From Sorangium cellulosum So ce56 (GTDB taxonomy: Bacteria; Myxococcota_A; Polyangia; Polyangiales; Polyangiaceae), in assembly GCF_000067165.1 (NCBI RefSeq), contig NC_010162.1:1984001-2048000 (forward strand): 64,000 nucleotides of DNA, in the 5' to 3' direction. Positions within the stretch are counted from its first letter, which is position 1, and each line of letters starts with the position of its first letter. Below the pieces are notes generated by a model. It saw only the letters and a program-made list of their open reading frames with translations. It had not been told where the DNA came from and did no database searches. Made by a program: the position numbers and the translations under genes. Shown here in pieces: positions 44,034-52,828 of this stretch.

Positions 44034-44803
44034 CAGCCTCCAGTGTCGCGCCGCACTCGGCGCAGCATGACCGACGACGCCGTATCGCCCGGGCGCATGC
44101 GCGCGCACGCCTCGAACGCCTCGACCGCAGCGTCGTAGCGGCGCTGCACGAACGCGGCGGTGCCGCGGGCGAACGCCTCGCGGTAGAGCCGATCCTCCTC
44201 GGTCTCGTACACCCGCGGCGTGAACGGCGCGCTCGCGGGGGGAACTGGCGCGCTCGCGGGGGGAGCCTCCGGCGATCGCCGCTCCAGGCCGCGCTCCGGC
44301 ATGGTCGGCGGCCCCGGATCGGCGCCGGCCTCGGACGGCAGCGTGTCCAGCGGCGGCCGGAAGGAGACCGACGGCCGGTCGCTGAACGGCGACGCCACCT
44401 CCCTCCCCGTGTAGAGGCCGACCAGCACCTGCAGCGTGCGGAGCCGCCCGAGCGGGCACATTTGAATGATGTCGTCGAACGTCGAGGCGCCGTCGATGTA
44501 CCGCGCCACCAGGAGCGCGTCGGGCGAGCGACCCGCCGACACCGGGATGGGCCCCGCCACCTGATCGAGGCCGCCGAGCCGCTTGGCGTAGGCGCCGGCG
44601 AGGAACTCTTTGATCCGCTCGATGCTCGCCTGCAGCTCGCGATCGCCGGGCGACTCCGCGCGCGCGCGGTACAGCACCGCCAGCGCCTCCTCGTAGCGCT
44701 TCTCACGGACCAGCCGCACGATCTCCGCCCGCATGGGCGCGCTCTTCGGGACCGCGCGGCTCTCGGGTTCCACCATCAGAGCTGAGTCGAGTTGGTCTTT
44801 CAC
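44033..44803 (-). CDS. DUF4388-associated TPR protein, first gene of the operon
   Basis: The protein is 256 residues from GTG 44803. Residues 25-70 and 210-250 are TPR-like helical pairs (RYEEALAVLYRARAESPGD; RRYDAAVEAFEACARMRPGD). The centre, about 90-130, matches the winged-helix-like segment that often accompanies DUF4388 (VARYIDGASTFDDIIQMC..RTLQVLVGLY). A long Pro/Ala-rich linker separates the halves. The TGA overlaps the next ATG by one base (TGATG). It may be a scaffold of the complex formed by the operon products. Confidence 0.72.
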   Translation of the reverse strand: MKDQLDSALMVEPESRAVPKSAPMRAEIVRLVREKRYEEALAVLYRARAESPGDRELQASIERIKEFLAGAYAKRLGGLDQVAGPIPVSAGRSPDALLVARYIDGASTFDDIIQMCPLGRLRTLQVLVGLYTGREVASPFSDRPSVSFRPPLDTLPSEAGADPGPPTMPERGLERRSPEAPPASAPVPPASAPFTPRVYETEEDRLYREAFARGTAAFVQRRYDAAVEAFEACARMRPGDTASSVMLRRVRRDTGG

Positions 44804-45468
44804 GGCACAGCCGGCAAGTTACATGCCTCGACCGCCGGCATTCAAGCTGTTTGGCTGCACTCTTGCGGCGGCCGTCCTCGATCGGCGCCGCGGATACCGG
44901 CTCGCCATCGTTCAGGTACGCGTGTGTGGGACCAGCCAGCACCCCGCCAGAAGACTGGGAGCCGCGACATGCGCCTCCTATGAAGGCCGGAGAGACATGG
45001 GGCGAGGCAATGACCGCGGCCCGCTTCCCCATTCGGTCCTTTGAGTCGCCACCTGCTCTCGGGCGTCCCGCAGGATCGATCGCCAGCCAATCGCGAACGT
45101 CGCAACCGTATCGCACCCCAGCGCCGGTTCGCCCACCGGCCGCCGTTTCAAATTTGAATGGTGATCCCAAAATTGTGGGTGCAACTTACGTTGGGCTTGC
45201 GCTACAGTGAATGCACCGGCTGGACGCACCCCGCAGCGTTGCAGAAACGTCTGAGGTGGTTGGTGGAAAATTCCAGTAATCAAGCTCGGAATGAAGCGCG
45301 AGGGGAGAGCGCAGGATTTCAACCGAGGTGAGGTCCAGCAGCAGCGTCCATGCTCGGTGCGCCGTGATCTTGTCTTGAGGCCTCTCGAGGCGCTCGCGGC
45401 GCTTGGTTCAGGCAAACAGAGGGATTGTTCAACCAACTGACACTCCACAGCCGAAAAGGAGATCGCTC
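44804..45468. other. 665-bp divergent intergenic region with an AT-rich island
   Basis: No gene is evident. It separates the PATAN-ParA-Roadblock operon from the 252-residue protein gene. Around 45140-45200 base composition shifts to AT-rich, with the palindrome at 45147-45158. A good AAAAGGAG ribosome site stands at the right end. Confidence 0.55.
45147..45158. promoter_or_regulatory. 12-bp AT-rich perfect palindrome, candidate operator
   Basis: TTCAAATTTGAA is its own reverse complement and lies in an AT-rich island of an otherwise very GC-rich divergent region. Such a site suits a dimeric regulator of either flanking transcript; its role is unproven. Confidence 0.4.
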
Positions 45469-46227
45469 ATGCGGCAGGTCTTGCGGCACATCTTCGAGAA
45501 GAAGCAGGCATACGCTCGTCTACCCCTGTTCGAGCACATGCGTAACGAACTGCTCGATCCGAGCGAGCGGCTCGCGTTCTATCCATGCATGGCGTACTTC
45601 ATCCTGAGCTTCGGTGATCTGAACAAATTCGTACTACGGGAGGAGCACGCCGCGGACAAATACCAAGAGATGGTCAACGCCCACACGCGCGAGGACGACC
45701 ATCACTGGCCTTGGTACCTGGAGGATCTGTCCAAGCTCGGCTACGACGTCGAGGGCCGGGCCACGGACCTGCTGCACTTCCTCTGGGGTGAGGAGACGAT
45801 ACAGAATCGGATCCTCACCGCGCGGCTCACCGCGCTCATCAAGGGCACGACGGGCCTCGAGCGGCTCGTCATCATCGAGGCGATCGAGGAGACAGGCAAC
45901 GTGCTCTTCGGGGCGATGCTCCCCCTGGCGGAGGCCCTGGAGAAGCGCCTCGACACGCAGCTGCGCTACTGCGGCTCGTTCCATTTCGAGCGCGAGTCGG
46001 GCCACGCGGTGAACGCCGACCACGCCGAGCTGGCGCGCATCCCGCTCGACGCCGAGACGCGCGCGCGGTACATCGCGCTCGCGGACGAGGTGTTCGCGAT
46101 ATTCGAGCCGTGGACACACGAGCTCTTGCGCTATGCCCTCGCGCACCCCGTGAGCGCCCCCGTGGCCGATCCCGAGACGGACGGCGTGAGCCAGGTGATG
46201 ACCCGGTCGTCGGTGCTCGCCGCGTGA
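45469..46227 (+). CDS. Possible heme-oxygenase-fold (diiron-like) protein
   Basis: The protein is 252 residues from ATG 45469, eight bases after AAGGAG. It is nearly all helix. Acidic and His residues are arranged as EEH (58-60) and HTREDDHHW (72-80), with a later IEAIEETGN helix, a spacing reminiscent of heme-oxygenase-like diiron oxidases and TenA-fold proteins. No signal or membrane helix is present. The last 30 residues are disordered. I cannot name the family, and the metal-site proposal is inference from spacing. Confidence 0.7.
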   Translation: MRQVLRHIFEKKQAYARLPLFEHMRNELLDPSERLAFYPCMAYFILSFGDLNKFVLREEHAADKYQEMVNAHTREDDHHWPWYLEDLSKLGYDVEGRATDLLHFLWGEETIQNRILTARLTALIKGTTGLERLVIIEAIEETGNVLFGAMLPLAEALEKRLDTQLRYCGSFHFERESGHAVNADHAELARIPLDAETRARYIALADEVFAIFEPWTHELLRYALAHPVSAPVADPETDGVSQVMTRSSVLAA

Positions 46228-46514
46228 AGCAGCGCGGTTGAGGCCTCTCCCGTCGCACCGCCCCCTCACCGGGACCCGCCCCCGGGCGCTCGTCATGCGA
46301 CGAGCTCTCCGCACAAGACGCTGACGCACATCTTGCCCCGACAGCGGTCGCCTACCGCGCGAGCGGCGGTATCCCCGACGCGGTGCGGATCCGCGGAGGT
46401 CACCTCCCGGCGGCGGGTGGCCTCGCGGCGCGCTCGCCGCGCCTTCCGCCTGACGCGCGGCGCTGCGCCCCGCTTGCCGCGACGGCTCATCCACACCACA
46501 TCCCCACGACCCGC

Positions 46515-48005
46515 ATGGCCTCAGAACGCAAGACCCACCGCGCCCTCACCGTCGCCGGGCTGATCCTGGCCCTCGCCATGGCCGCCCTCGAATCGACCGT
46601 CGTCGCCACCGCCATGCCCACCGTGATCGGCGACCTCGGGGGGATTCACCAGTACGCCTGGGTCACCACCGCCTACCTGCTCACCTCGTCCGTGCTGGTG
46701 CCCATCTGCGGCAAGCTGTCGGACATCTACGGCCGCAAGCCGATCATGCTCTTCGGCATCGCCGTCTTCCTGCTCGGCTCGATCGCCAGCGGCGCGGCGC
46801 AGACGATGCCGCAGCTCATCGCCTTCCGCGCCCTCCAGGGGGCCGGCGCCGGGGCGATGCAGCCGATGGCGATGACCATCTCGGGCGACATCTTCGATCT
46901 CGAGGAGCGCGCGCGGATCCAGGGCGTCTTCGGGGCAGCCTGGGGGCTGTTCGGCATCATCGGCCCGATGGTGGGCGGGCTCATCGTGCACTACTTCTCC
47001 TGGCGCTGGGTCTTCTACGTCAACGTCCCGTTCGGCGTTGCGTCCGTCGCGCTCGTGGCGTCCTCGTTCCACGAGCGCATCGACAGGCGGCCTCATGAGC
47101 TCGATTTCCTCGGCGCGGCGCTCCTGTCCGCCGGCGTGGTCGCGCTGCTGCTCGCCACGGGGAGGCTGGGCGGGGAGACGACGCTGCTCGCGGCGGTCGC
47201 GTCGGCGGCGCTGTTCGCCGCGTTCTTCGCGGTCGAGCGCCGGGCCTCTGAGCCGATGATCCCGCTGCCGCTCTTCCGGCGCCCGGTGATGCTCATCTCC
47301 AACGTGGCCGGCGCGATCCTCGGCGGCGCGATGGTGGGCACGATCACGTTCGTGCCGCTCTTCGTGCAGGGCGTGCTCCGCGGCACCCCCACCGACGCCG
47401 GCAGCGCCATCGCGCCGATGCTCATCGGCTGGCCGGTCGCGAGCGCGATCGGCGGGCGGCTCATCCCGCGGGTCGGGTTCCGCCCGCTCATCTGGATCGG
47501 CCTCGGCGTCACGGCGGCGGCGGGGCTCGCGCTCGCGCTCGGCGGGGCGCACGACACGCCGCTGATGCTCCGCGCGACGACGCTGTTCTTCGGCGTGGGC
47601 ATGGGGCTGTCCAACGTCGCGCTGCTCATCGCCGTGCAGAGCAGCGTCGCGTGGGATCAGCGGGGGATCGCCACCGCGAGCACGATGTTCTCCCGGCTGC
47701 TCGGCGGCGTCGTGGCGGTGGGCATCATGGGCGGCGTCCTGACGGCCCAGCTCGCGAAGGACCCGTCGATCCCCGCCGACGCCGCGAGCCGGCTCCTGAC
47801 GGCGGAGGGGGCGCGCGACCTCGATCCGTCGATCCTCCAGCACCTCGGGGAGGCGCTCACGTCCGGCCTCACGACGGTGTTCTGGATCATCGCGGCGATG
47901 GGCATCACCGGCTTCATCGCGGCGCTGTGGTTCCCCCGCGTGCCGCTCCAGGCCGCCGGGGGAGACGCGGCCGTCGCGCCGCCGAGCGAGGCCGGCGTCG
48001 GGTGA
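46515..48005 (+). CDS. EmrB/QacA-type MFS drug-efflux transporter
   Basis: The protein is 496 residues with 14 predicted membrane helices. The MFS signatures are ALESTVVATAMPTVIGDLGG in helix 1, GKLSDIYGRKP (motif A) and RALQGAGAGAMQPM (motif B), and WRWVFYVNVPFG. These mark the DHA2/EmrB group of proton-driven multidrug exporters. The ATG at 46515 (MASERKTHRA) is preferred to the upstream frame, which has no membrane character. No MarR or TetR regulator adjoins it. Confidence 0.92.
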   Translation: MASERKTHRALTVAGLILALAMAALESTVVATAMPTVIGDLGGIHQYAWVTTAYLLTSSVLVPICGKLSDIYGRKPIMLFGIAVFLLGSIASGAAQTMPQLIAFRALQGAGAGAMQPMAMTISGDIFDLEERARIQGVFGAAWGLFGIIGPMVGGLIVHYFSWRWVFYVNVPFGVASVALVASSFHERIDRRPHELDFLGAALLSAGVVALLLATGRLGGETTLLAAVASAALFAAFFAVERRASEPMIPLPLFRRPVMLISNVAGAILGGAMVGTITFVPLFVQGVLRGTPTDAGSAIAPMLIGWPVASAIGGRLIPRVGFRPLIWIGLGVTAAAGLALALGGAHDTPLMLRATTLFFGVGMGLSNVALLIAVQSSVAWDQRGIATASTMFSRLLGGVVAVGIMGGVLTAQLAKDPSIPADAASRLLTAEGARDLDPSILQHLGEALTSGLTTVFWIIAAMGITGFIAALWFPRVPLQAAGGDAAVAPPSEAGVG

Positions 48006-48046
48006 GGCGACCCGCCCGCGTCGCCGGGGACGGGGCTCGATCCAGC

Positions 48047-48292
48047 GTGTTCGACGAGGGCCGCCAGATCCTGCTCCGATCGAGCCGCGAGGGCGGAGGA
48101 GACCTGTTCTGGGCGCGACGGCCGTCGACCGACGCGGCCTTCGAAGAGGCGGAGTCGCTCGATGAGCCGCTGAACCTTCCCGCAGAGCGCGACACCGATC
48201 CACACCTCTCGCCCGACGGGGCCGTCCTGTTCTTCGCGTCGACGCGGAGCGGGGTGGCCGACATCTACGAAGCTCGGCGCGTCGCACGATGA
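48047..48292 (+). pseudogene. C-terminal fragment of a PD40/TolB-type beta-propeller protein
   Basis: From a GTG at 48047 about 81 residues read as two PD40 blades: GGGDLFWARRPSTDAAFEEAE and TDPHLSPDGAVLFFASTRSG, ending DIYEARRVAR. Whole proteins of this type are several hundred residues long. There is no signal peptide or first blades, and the frame upstream is antisense to nothing recognisable, so this is a remnant left downstream of the transporter. Confidence 0.6.
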
Positions 48293-48368
48293 GTCGTGGC
48301 ATCGCCGTCTCGGTGTAAAATTTCTTCGCAGACGGTTCTTGACGCCCCACGAGGAGCTCGAGCAACCC

Positions 48369-48403
48369 ATGGTTGATCGTGGGCGCTCCGGCCCACGTGG
48401 GAG
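48369..48403 (+). promoter_or_regulatory. Upstream element shared with the gene at 51821 (copy 1)
   Basis: The element holds TGGTTGATCG, then CGCTCCGGC and CCCACGTGGG, a perfect 10-bp palindrome, followed by AG. It lies 91-125 bases before the arabinanase start. A closely related sequence is at 51666-51701 before the acetylesterase gene. An AT-rich TGTAAAATTT precedes it by about 50 bases. Confidence 0.6.
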
Positions 48404-48493
48404 CGCGGGACGGCTCGTCCCGGAGGACATCGAGCCGATCCCATGGCCAGCACCTCGACGGATGATCCGCCCATGGATCCTCAGGAGTTCAAG

Positions 48494-49789
48494 ATGCGTC
48501 TCACGCTTTGCCGGTCGCGGCGACGACGGGTGTCCGCGCCCACGTGGAGCCTCCTGATCGGCGTCGCCGCAATGCTCGCGGGCTGCAGCACGGAGACCTC
48601 GGTGCAGGGCTCCGGCTCAGGCGGCCAGGACAGCGGCGCCACCGGCGCCGGCGCCACGACCACCGCTTCCGCCACAACGGCGAGCAGCGGCGCGGGAGGC
48701 CATCCGAGCGCGACGGCCGGGGTGGGCGGCGACGGCAGCGGCGGCGCGGGCGGCAGCGGCGGCGCCGGAGACGGCGGCGGCGCCGGAGACGGCGGCGGCG
48801 CTGGCGGGGGCGGCGGCGCTGGCGGGAGCGGCGGCGCGGGAGGGGCCGCGGACAGGTGCGCCGATTCCCTCTACGACCCGGCGAGCCCGCCAGAGGCGCT
48901 GACCCTGTCCGGGAACCTGGGGACCCACGACCCGGCCATCATCCAGGCCGGCGACCGCTACTACCTGTTCCAGACGGGGGACAGGCTGCCGATGAAGATC
49001 TCGTCGAACCTCACCGCGTGGCAGGCCGCCGGTCGGGTGTTCGACGCGAAGCCTGCCTGGCTGGAGGAGAAGGTCCCGGGCGTGAGCGACCTGTGGGCGC
49101 CCGATATCTCGCGCTTCGGGGACACCTACCATCTCTACTACTCCGCCTCCACGTTCGGCAGCAACCGGTCGTGCATCGGGCACGCGACGAAGGCATCGCT
49201 CGACTCGGCAGGTCCCTGGACGGACCGCGGCGCCGCCATCTGCTCCAACGACGGCGGGGCGCGGGACGACTGGAACGCGATCGATCCCAACGTCGCGATG
49301 GATGACGAGGGGACGCCGTGGCTCGTGTTCGGGAGCTTCTGGGGCGGTATCAAGATGGTGAAGCTCGCCCCGTCGGGGGAGCGGGCCGACGGGGAGCTCC
49401 ACGCCCTCGCCGCCCGCCCCGACGCCCGCGGGGCGCTCGAGGCGCCCTTCATCGTCCGGCGCTGCGGCTTCTATTACCTGTTCGTCTCGTTCGACGCCTG
49501 CTGCCGTGGGACGGACAGCACGTACAAGATCGCCGTCGGTCGTTCGAAGAGCATCACAGGCCCGTACGTCGACAAGGAGGGGACACCCATGATGTCCGGC
49601 GGCGGCAGCATCGTCGTGGAAGGAGGCTCCCGCTGGCGAGGGCCCGGGCACAACGCCGTGCTGTTCTCCGGCGATCGCTCTTACAACGTCTATCACGCCT
49701 ACGACGCGCAATCGAACGGCGCTCCCACGCTGCGGATCTCCGATCTGGCGTGGGACACCGACGGCTTTCCGCGCTCCGGAGGTCCCTAA
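48494..49789 (+). CDS. GH43 arabinan endo-1,5-alpha-L-arabinosidase, lipoprotein
   Basis: The protein is 431 residues from ATG 48494, six bases after CAGGAG. The signal ends in lipobox MLAGC. A Gly/Ser/Ala linker of about 90 residues leads to a five-bladed propeller with the three family 43 acidic residues: base Asp in GTHDPAIIQ, pKa-modulating Asp in IDPNVAMDDEG, and acid Glu in GALEAPFIV. GFYYLFVSFDACC is typical of arabinanases. It hydrolyses the arabinan side chains of pectin at the cell surface. The frame extends to ATG 48443, but the lipoprotein signal sets the start. Confidence 0.9.
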   Translation: MRLTLCRSRRRRVSAPTWSLLIGVAAMLAGCSTETSVQGSGSGGQDSGATGAGATTTASATTASSGAGGHPSATAGVGGDGSGGAGGSGGAGDGGGAGDGGGAGGGGGAGGSGGAGGAADRCADSLYDPASPPEALTLSGNLGTHDPAIIQAGDRYYLFQTGDRLPMKISSNLTAWQAAGRVFDAKPAWLEEKVPGVSDLWAPDISRFGDTYHLYYSASTFGSNRSCIGHATKASLDSAGPWTDRGAAICSNDGGARDDWNAIDPNVAMDDEGTPWLVFGSFWGGIKMVKLAPSGERADGELHALAARPDARGALEAPFIVRRCGFYYLFVSFDACCRGTDSTYKIAVGRSKSITGPYVDKEGTPMMSGGGSIVVEGGSRWRGPGHNAVLFSGDRSYNVYHAYDAQSNGAPTLRISDLAWDTDGFPRSGGP

Positions 49790-49840
49790 TCGCGCCACCG
49801 CCGCCGGGCTCCGCGCTGCGCGCCCTGCTGATCGGGACTC

Positions 49841-50503
49841 ATGGACTCCACCCTCGTCGCCAGAATGCGAAAGCCCGTGACTGACCTCCACGCGCCGCCG
49901 GAGGGAGCGCCTCCGCGGGCGGACGAGCTGCTCGGGCTCGCGCGCGCCGCCGCGGGGCGCGATCCGGCGGCGATCCGCACGCTCATCACCGAGCTCGGCG
50001 GCGCCATGTTGCGGAGCGTGCGGAAGGTGCTCGGCCCGCATCACCCCGACGTCGAGGACGTGACCCAGGAGGCCGTGCTCGCGCTGCTCCAGGCGCTGCC
50101 GTCCTTTCGCGCGGAGTGCACCGTGCTCCACTTCGCCAACCGGATCGCCGTGATGACCGCGTTCGGCGCGCGCCGGCGCCTCAGCGTGCGCGCGCGTTTC
50201 GACGAGCCGGGCGCGCCGATCGACGTGGCCCCGGACGAGAGCGGCGCGTCGCCGTTCGCCGAGGCGGTCTCGAGCCGGCGGCGTACGATGGTGCTCGAGG
50301 TGCTCGACAGGATGCCCGAGGCGACCGCGGAGGCGCTGGCCCTCCATTTCGTGCTTGGCTACACGGTCGACGAGATCGCGGCGCTCGCCCGCGTCTCTCC
50401 GAACACGGTCTGGAGTCGGCTCCGGCTCGGCAAGGAGGCGCTGCGGCGCGCGCTCGCCAACAACGCGAAGATGGCCGAGCTCTTCCGGGGGAGGGAGACG
50501 TGA
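49841..50503 (+). CDS. ECF-like sigma-70 family sigma factor
   Basis: The protein is 220 residues. Region 2 lies at about residues 30-110 (PHHPDVEDVTQEAVLALLQALPSF), and region 4 at about 145-205 (GYTVDEIAALARVSPNTVWSRL), an SLA-type helix-turn-helix. The spacing and lack of region 3 mark it as an extracytoplasmic-function sigma factor. It overlaps the following membrane protein by four bases, and that protein carries an anti-sigma zinc motif. It lies between two pectin-degrading genes. An in-frame Met at 49865 is an alternative start. Confidence 0.88.
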   Translation: MDSTLVARMRKPVTDLHAPPEGAPPRADELLGLARAAAGRDPAAIRTLITELGGAMLRSVRKVLGPHHPDVEDVTQEAVLALLQALPSFRAECTVLHFANRIAVMTAFGARRRLSVRARFDEPGAPIDVAPDESGASPFAEAVSSRRRTMVLEVLDRMPEATAEALALHFVLGYTVDEIAALARVSPNTVWSRLRLGKEALRRALANNAKMAELFRGRET

Positions 50504-51396
50504 CCGCCGGCTGTCGGAGCGAGCTCCTCACGCGGGTGCGCCGCGGCGTCGCGACGGAGCCGGACCGGCTCGCCCTCGACGCCCACCTCGGCGCCTGCGC
50601 GTCGTGCCGGATGAGCTGGGTGCTCGCGCTGGACTTCGACGCCGCGGGCGCGGCGGAGCCCGGGGACGCAGAGATCCTCGCGCGCATCGCGAACGCCGCG
50701 ATCGGCGGGGCCGTGATCGACCTGCCGTGCGAGGGAGCGCCGGCGCGGCGGCGGCGCGAAGGGGCGCCCGTGCGGCTCGCGAGCGCGCCCGTGCGGCCCG
50801 ACAACGACGTCCGGCGCGGGGACGACGGCGCTCGTCCGGGGACCCTCCTCGCGGGGCGGCGCTGGGCCGGATGGACGCGGAGCGCCTGGCTCTACGCCGC
50901 GGCGGCCGTCCTCGTCGCCGGGGTGTCGCTCGCGGCCGCGGCGCTCGTCGAGCCGCGCCCGGCGGCGCAGTTGGAGCCGAGCGCGGCGGCGTCCTCGCCG
51001 GGCGCTCCTCCGACCGCCTCGACGGCGGAGCAGCTGTTCCGGGAGGCCAACGACGCGCGGCGCGCCGGCCGCTCCCGGCGCGCCATCGAGCTCTACCGCG
51101 CGCTCCAGAGGGGGTTCGCGTCGTCGCCCGAGGCCACGCTCTCCCTCGTGTCGCTGGGCGGCCTGCTCCTCCACGACGGCTCGCCTGCCGCGGCGCTCGC
51201 GCAGTTCGACCGGTACCTCGGCGTCGCCGGCCCGCGCCCGCTCGCGGTCGAGGCGCTCTATGGCCGCGGGCGCGCCCTGCGGGCGCTCGGGCGCGCCGGC
51301 GACGAGGCGCAGGCCTGGCGGCGCCTGCTCCGGGAGCACCCGGGCTCGCCGTACGTCGAGCACGCCCGCCGCCGCCTCGCCGAGCTCGGACGGTGA
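50500..51396 (+). CDS. Anti-sigma-like membrane protein with TPR domain
   Basis: This 298-residue protein starts at GTG 50500. The N-terminus contains HLGACASC, the HxxxCxxC core of zinc-binding anti-sigma (ZAS) domains. A single membrane helix lies at about residues 130-150 (SAWLYAAAAVLVAGVSLAAA). The C-terminal half is TPR repeats (AGRSRRAIELYRALQRGF..GSPAAALAQFDRYLG). It would hold the coupled sigma factor at the membrane and read an extracytoplasmic signal through the TPR domain. This is inference from order and motif. Confidence 0.83.
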   Translation: MTAGCRSELLTRVRRGVATEPDRLALDAHLGACASCRMSWVLALDFDAAGAAEPGDAEILARIANAAIGGAVIDLPCEGAPARRRREGAPVRLASAPVRPDNDVRRGDDGARPGTLLAGRRWAGWTRSAWLYAAAAVLVAGVSLAAAALVEPRPAAQLEPSAAASSPGAPPTASTAEQLFREANDARRAGRSRRAIELYRALQRGFASSPEATLSLVSLGGLLLHDGSPAAALAQFDRYLGVAGPRPLAVEALYGRGRALRALGRAGDEAQAWRRLLREHPGSPYVEHARRRLAELGR

Positions 51397-51563
51397 TCAC
51401 GGAGCGAGCGCCGATCTGGCTCGGGTTCGCCGCGGCCACGGAGCTCTTCGTCGAGCTCGATCCCGCGCGCGTCCGCTACGATCTCGCGCTCGAGCGAGGG
51501 ACCGAGGCCGTCCTTGCGCGGTACCGCTTCCGGCCTGGCGTGCTGCTCGGCGTCGAGCTCTGA
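51393..51563 (+). CDS. 56-residue protein coupled to the sigma/anti-sigma genes
   Basis: A GTG at 51393 lies inside the preceding stop (GTGA), and the frame runs 56 codons: MITERAPIWLGFAAATELF then DPARVRYDLALERGTEAVLA. No signal is visible, and the product is not similar to any family I know. Coupling by GTGA is the same as between the two genes before it, which favours a real gene, though it may be the truncated start of a larger lost protein. Confidence 0.5.
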   Translation: MITERAPIWLGFAAATELFVELDPARVRYDLALERGTEAVLARYRFRPGVLLGVEL

Positions 51564-51665
51564 CGGCGTCGCGTCGGACTGCGTCGAGCCGTCGGATGCG
51601 CATTCTTGTGAAAATTTGCGCTATGACGCGACGGTCCGGGCGCCCGAGAGAAAATCGAACGACGC

Positions 51666-51701
51666 GTGATTGATCGCAGCCGCCTCGGCGCACGTGGGGA
51701 G
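51666..51701 (+). promoter_or_regulatory. Upstream element shared with the gene at 48494 (copy 2)
   Basis: It holds GTGATTGATCG, CGCCTCGGC and GCACGTGGGGAG, aligned to copy 1 at 25 or more of 35 positions including TTGATCG and the CACGTG core. It lies about 120-155 bases upstream of the acetylesterase start, and a TGTGAAAATTT stretch precedes it by about 60 bases. Confidence 0.6.
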
Positions 51702-51820
51702 GACAGAGCGGTGCTTTGTCATCACTTCGCGCTCTCTTCACCCACGTTGGCCACGTACGTCCCTCCGGGCACGCACCCGACGCGTGCTCGTCGTGCATTG
51801 TTTTCCTGCAGGAGCTCGTC

Positions 51821-52828
51821 ATGCGAATTCGGCCTCTCTTCATGACCGTCGTGCTTCATTCTTTCGTCGCCGGAATCGGCCTCGCGTCTTGGGGTTGCAG
51901 CTCGGGAGACCCCGACGATCACCCCGCCACGCAGACCACCGGCAGCGGCGGTGGCGGCGGTAGCAGCACCAGCACCAGCGCAAGCACAAGCGCCAGCAGC
52001 GGTGCGGGCGGTGCGAGCGGCGCTTCCGGCCCCAGTGCCACGGGGGTGGGCGGCGCGGGAGAGGGTGGCGGTGGCGGCGGCGCGGCCGGAGGGACGACGA
52101 GCGCTTCAGGCGGCTCGGAAGGCGGCGGCGGGAGCGCCGAGCTGCCGGACGTCACCGTGTACATCGCCGGCGACTCGACCGTTCAGACCTACGTGAACAG
52201 CGCCCTTCACCAGGCGGGCTGGGGCCAGATGCTGGGGGAGTTCTTCGACGAGCGGGTGCGCGTCGACAACCGGGCCATCGGCGGCCGGACCGCGCGCCGG
52301 TACATCGACGAGGGCCGCCTCGACGACGTCCTCGAGGACATCCAGAGCGGAGACTACTTCCTCGTGCAGTTCGGCACGAACGACAGCAACAAGACCGCGA
52401 CGTACGAGCACGACGGCGCAACCATTCCCTATTACCTGGACCCCGCGACGGACTTCAAATCGTACCTCGAGCGGTACATCACGGGCGCGCAGGCGCGCTC
52501 CGCGACGCCGGTGCTGGTCACCCCGCCCCCGCGGCGATCGTGCTCCGGGGACAGCCACGAATTCGGCAACGGCCTGAGCGCCTATGCGAAGGCGATGCGC
52601 GAGCTCGGGGACGAGCTGGACGTGGCCGTCATCGATCTCAACGCGAAGACGCTCGCCCACTTGAACTCGATCGGATGCGTGGCGGCGGGCGAGGACTTCT
52701 TCCTCGTCCGGGCGGACGGCTCGGTCGACGGCACCCATTTCAACGAGACCGGCGCCCGGGTCATGGCGGGCCTGGTGGCCGACGGCACCGAGGACGCCGG
52801 CCTGACGCTCGCGCGGTACCGGAAGTGA
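51821..52828 (+). CDS. Rhamnogalacturonan acetylesterase-like SGNH hydrolase, lipoprotein
   Basis: The protein is 335 residues from ATG 51821 with GGAG nine bases before it. The signal ends in SWGCSS, and a Gly/Ser/Thr-rich linker follows. The catalytic domain (from about residue 110) shows the GDS motif IAGDSTVQT with nucleophile Ser, the oxyanion Asn in FGTNDSN, and DGTHFNETGA with the Asp-His pair. This is the SGNH fold of rhamnogalacturonan acetylesterases, which remove acetyl groups from pectin. It complements the arabinanase upstream. The -2 Trp makes the lipobox atypical. Confidence 0.9.
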   Translation: MRIRPLFMTVVLHSFVAGIGLASWGCSSGDPDDHPATQTTGSGGGGGSSTSTSASTSASSGAGGASGASGPSATGVGGAGEGGGGGGAAGGTTSASGGSEGGGGSAELPDVTVYIAGDSTVQTYVNSALHQAGWGQMLGEFFDERVRVDNRAIGGRTARRYIDEGRLDDVLEDIQSGDYFLVQFGTNDSNKTATYEHDGATIPYYLDPATDFKSYLERYITGAQARSATPVLVTPPPRRSCSGDSHEFGNGLSAYAKAMRELGDELDVAVIDLNAKTLAHLNSIGCVAAGEDFFLVRADGSVDGTHFNETGARVMAGLVADGTEDAGLTLARYRK

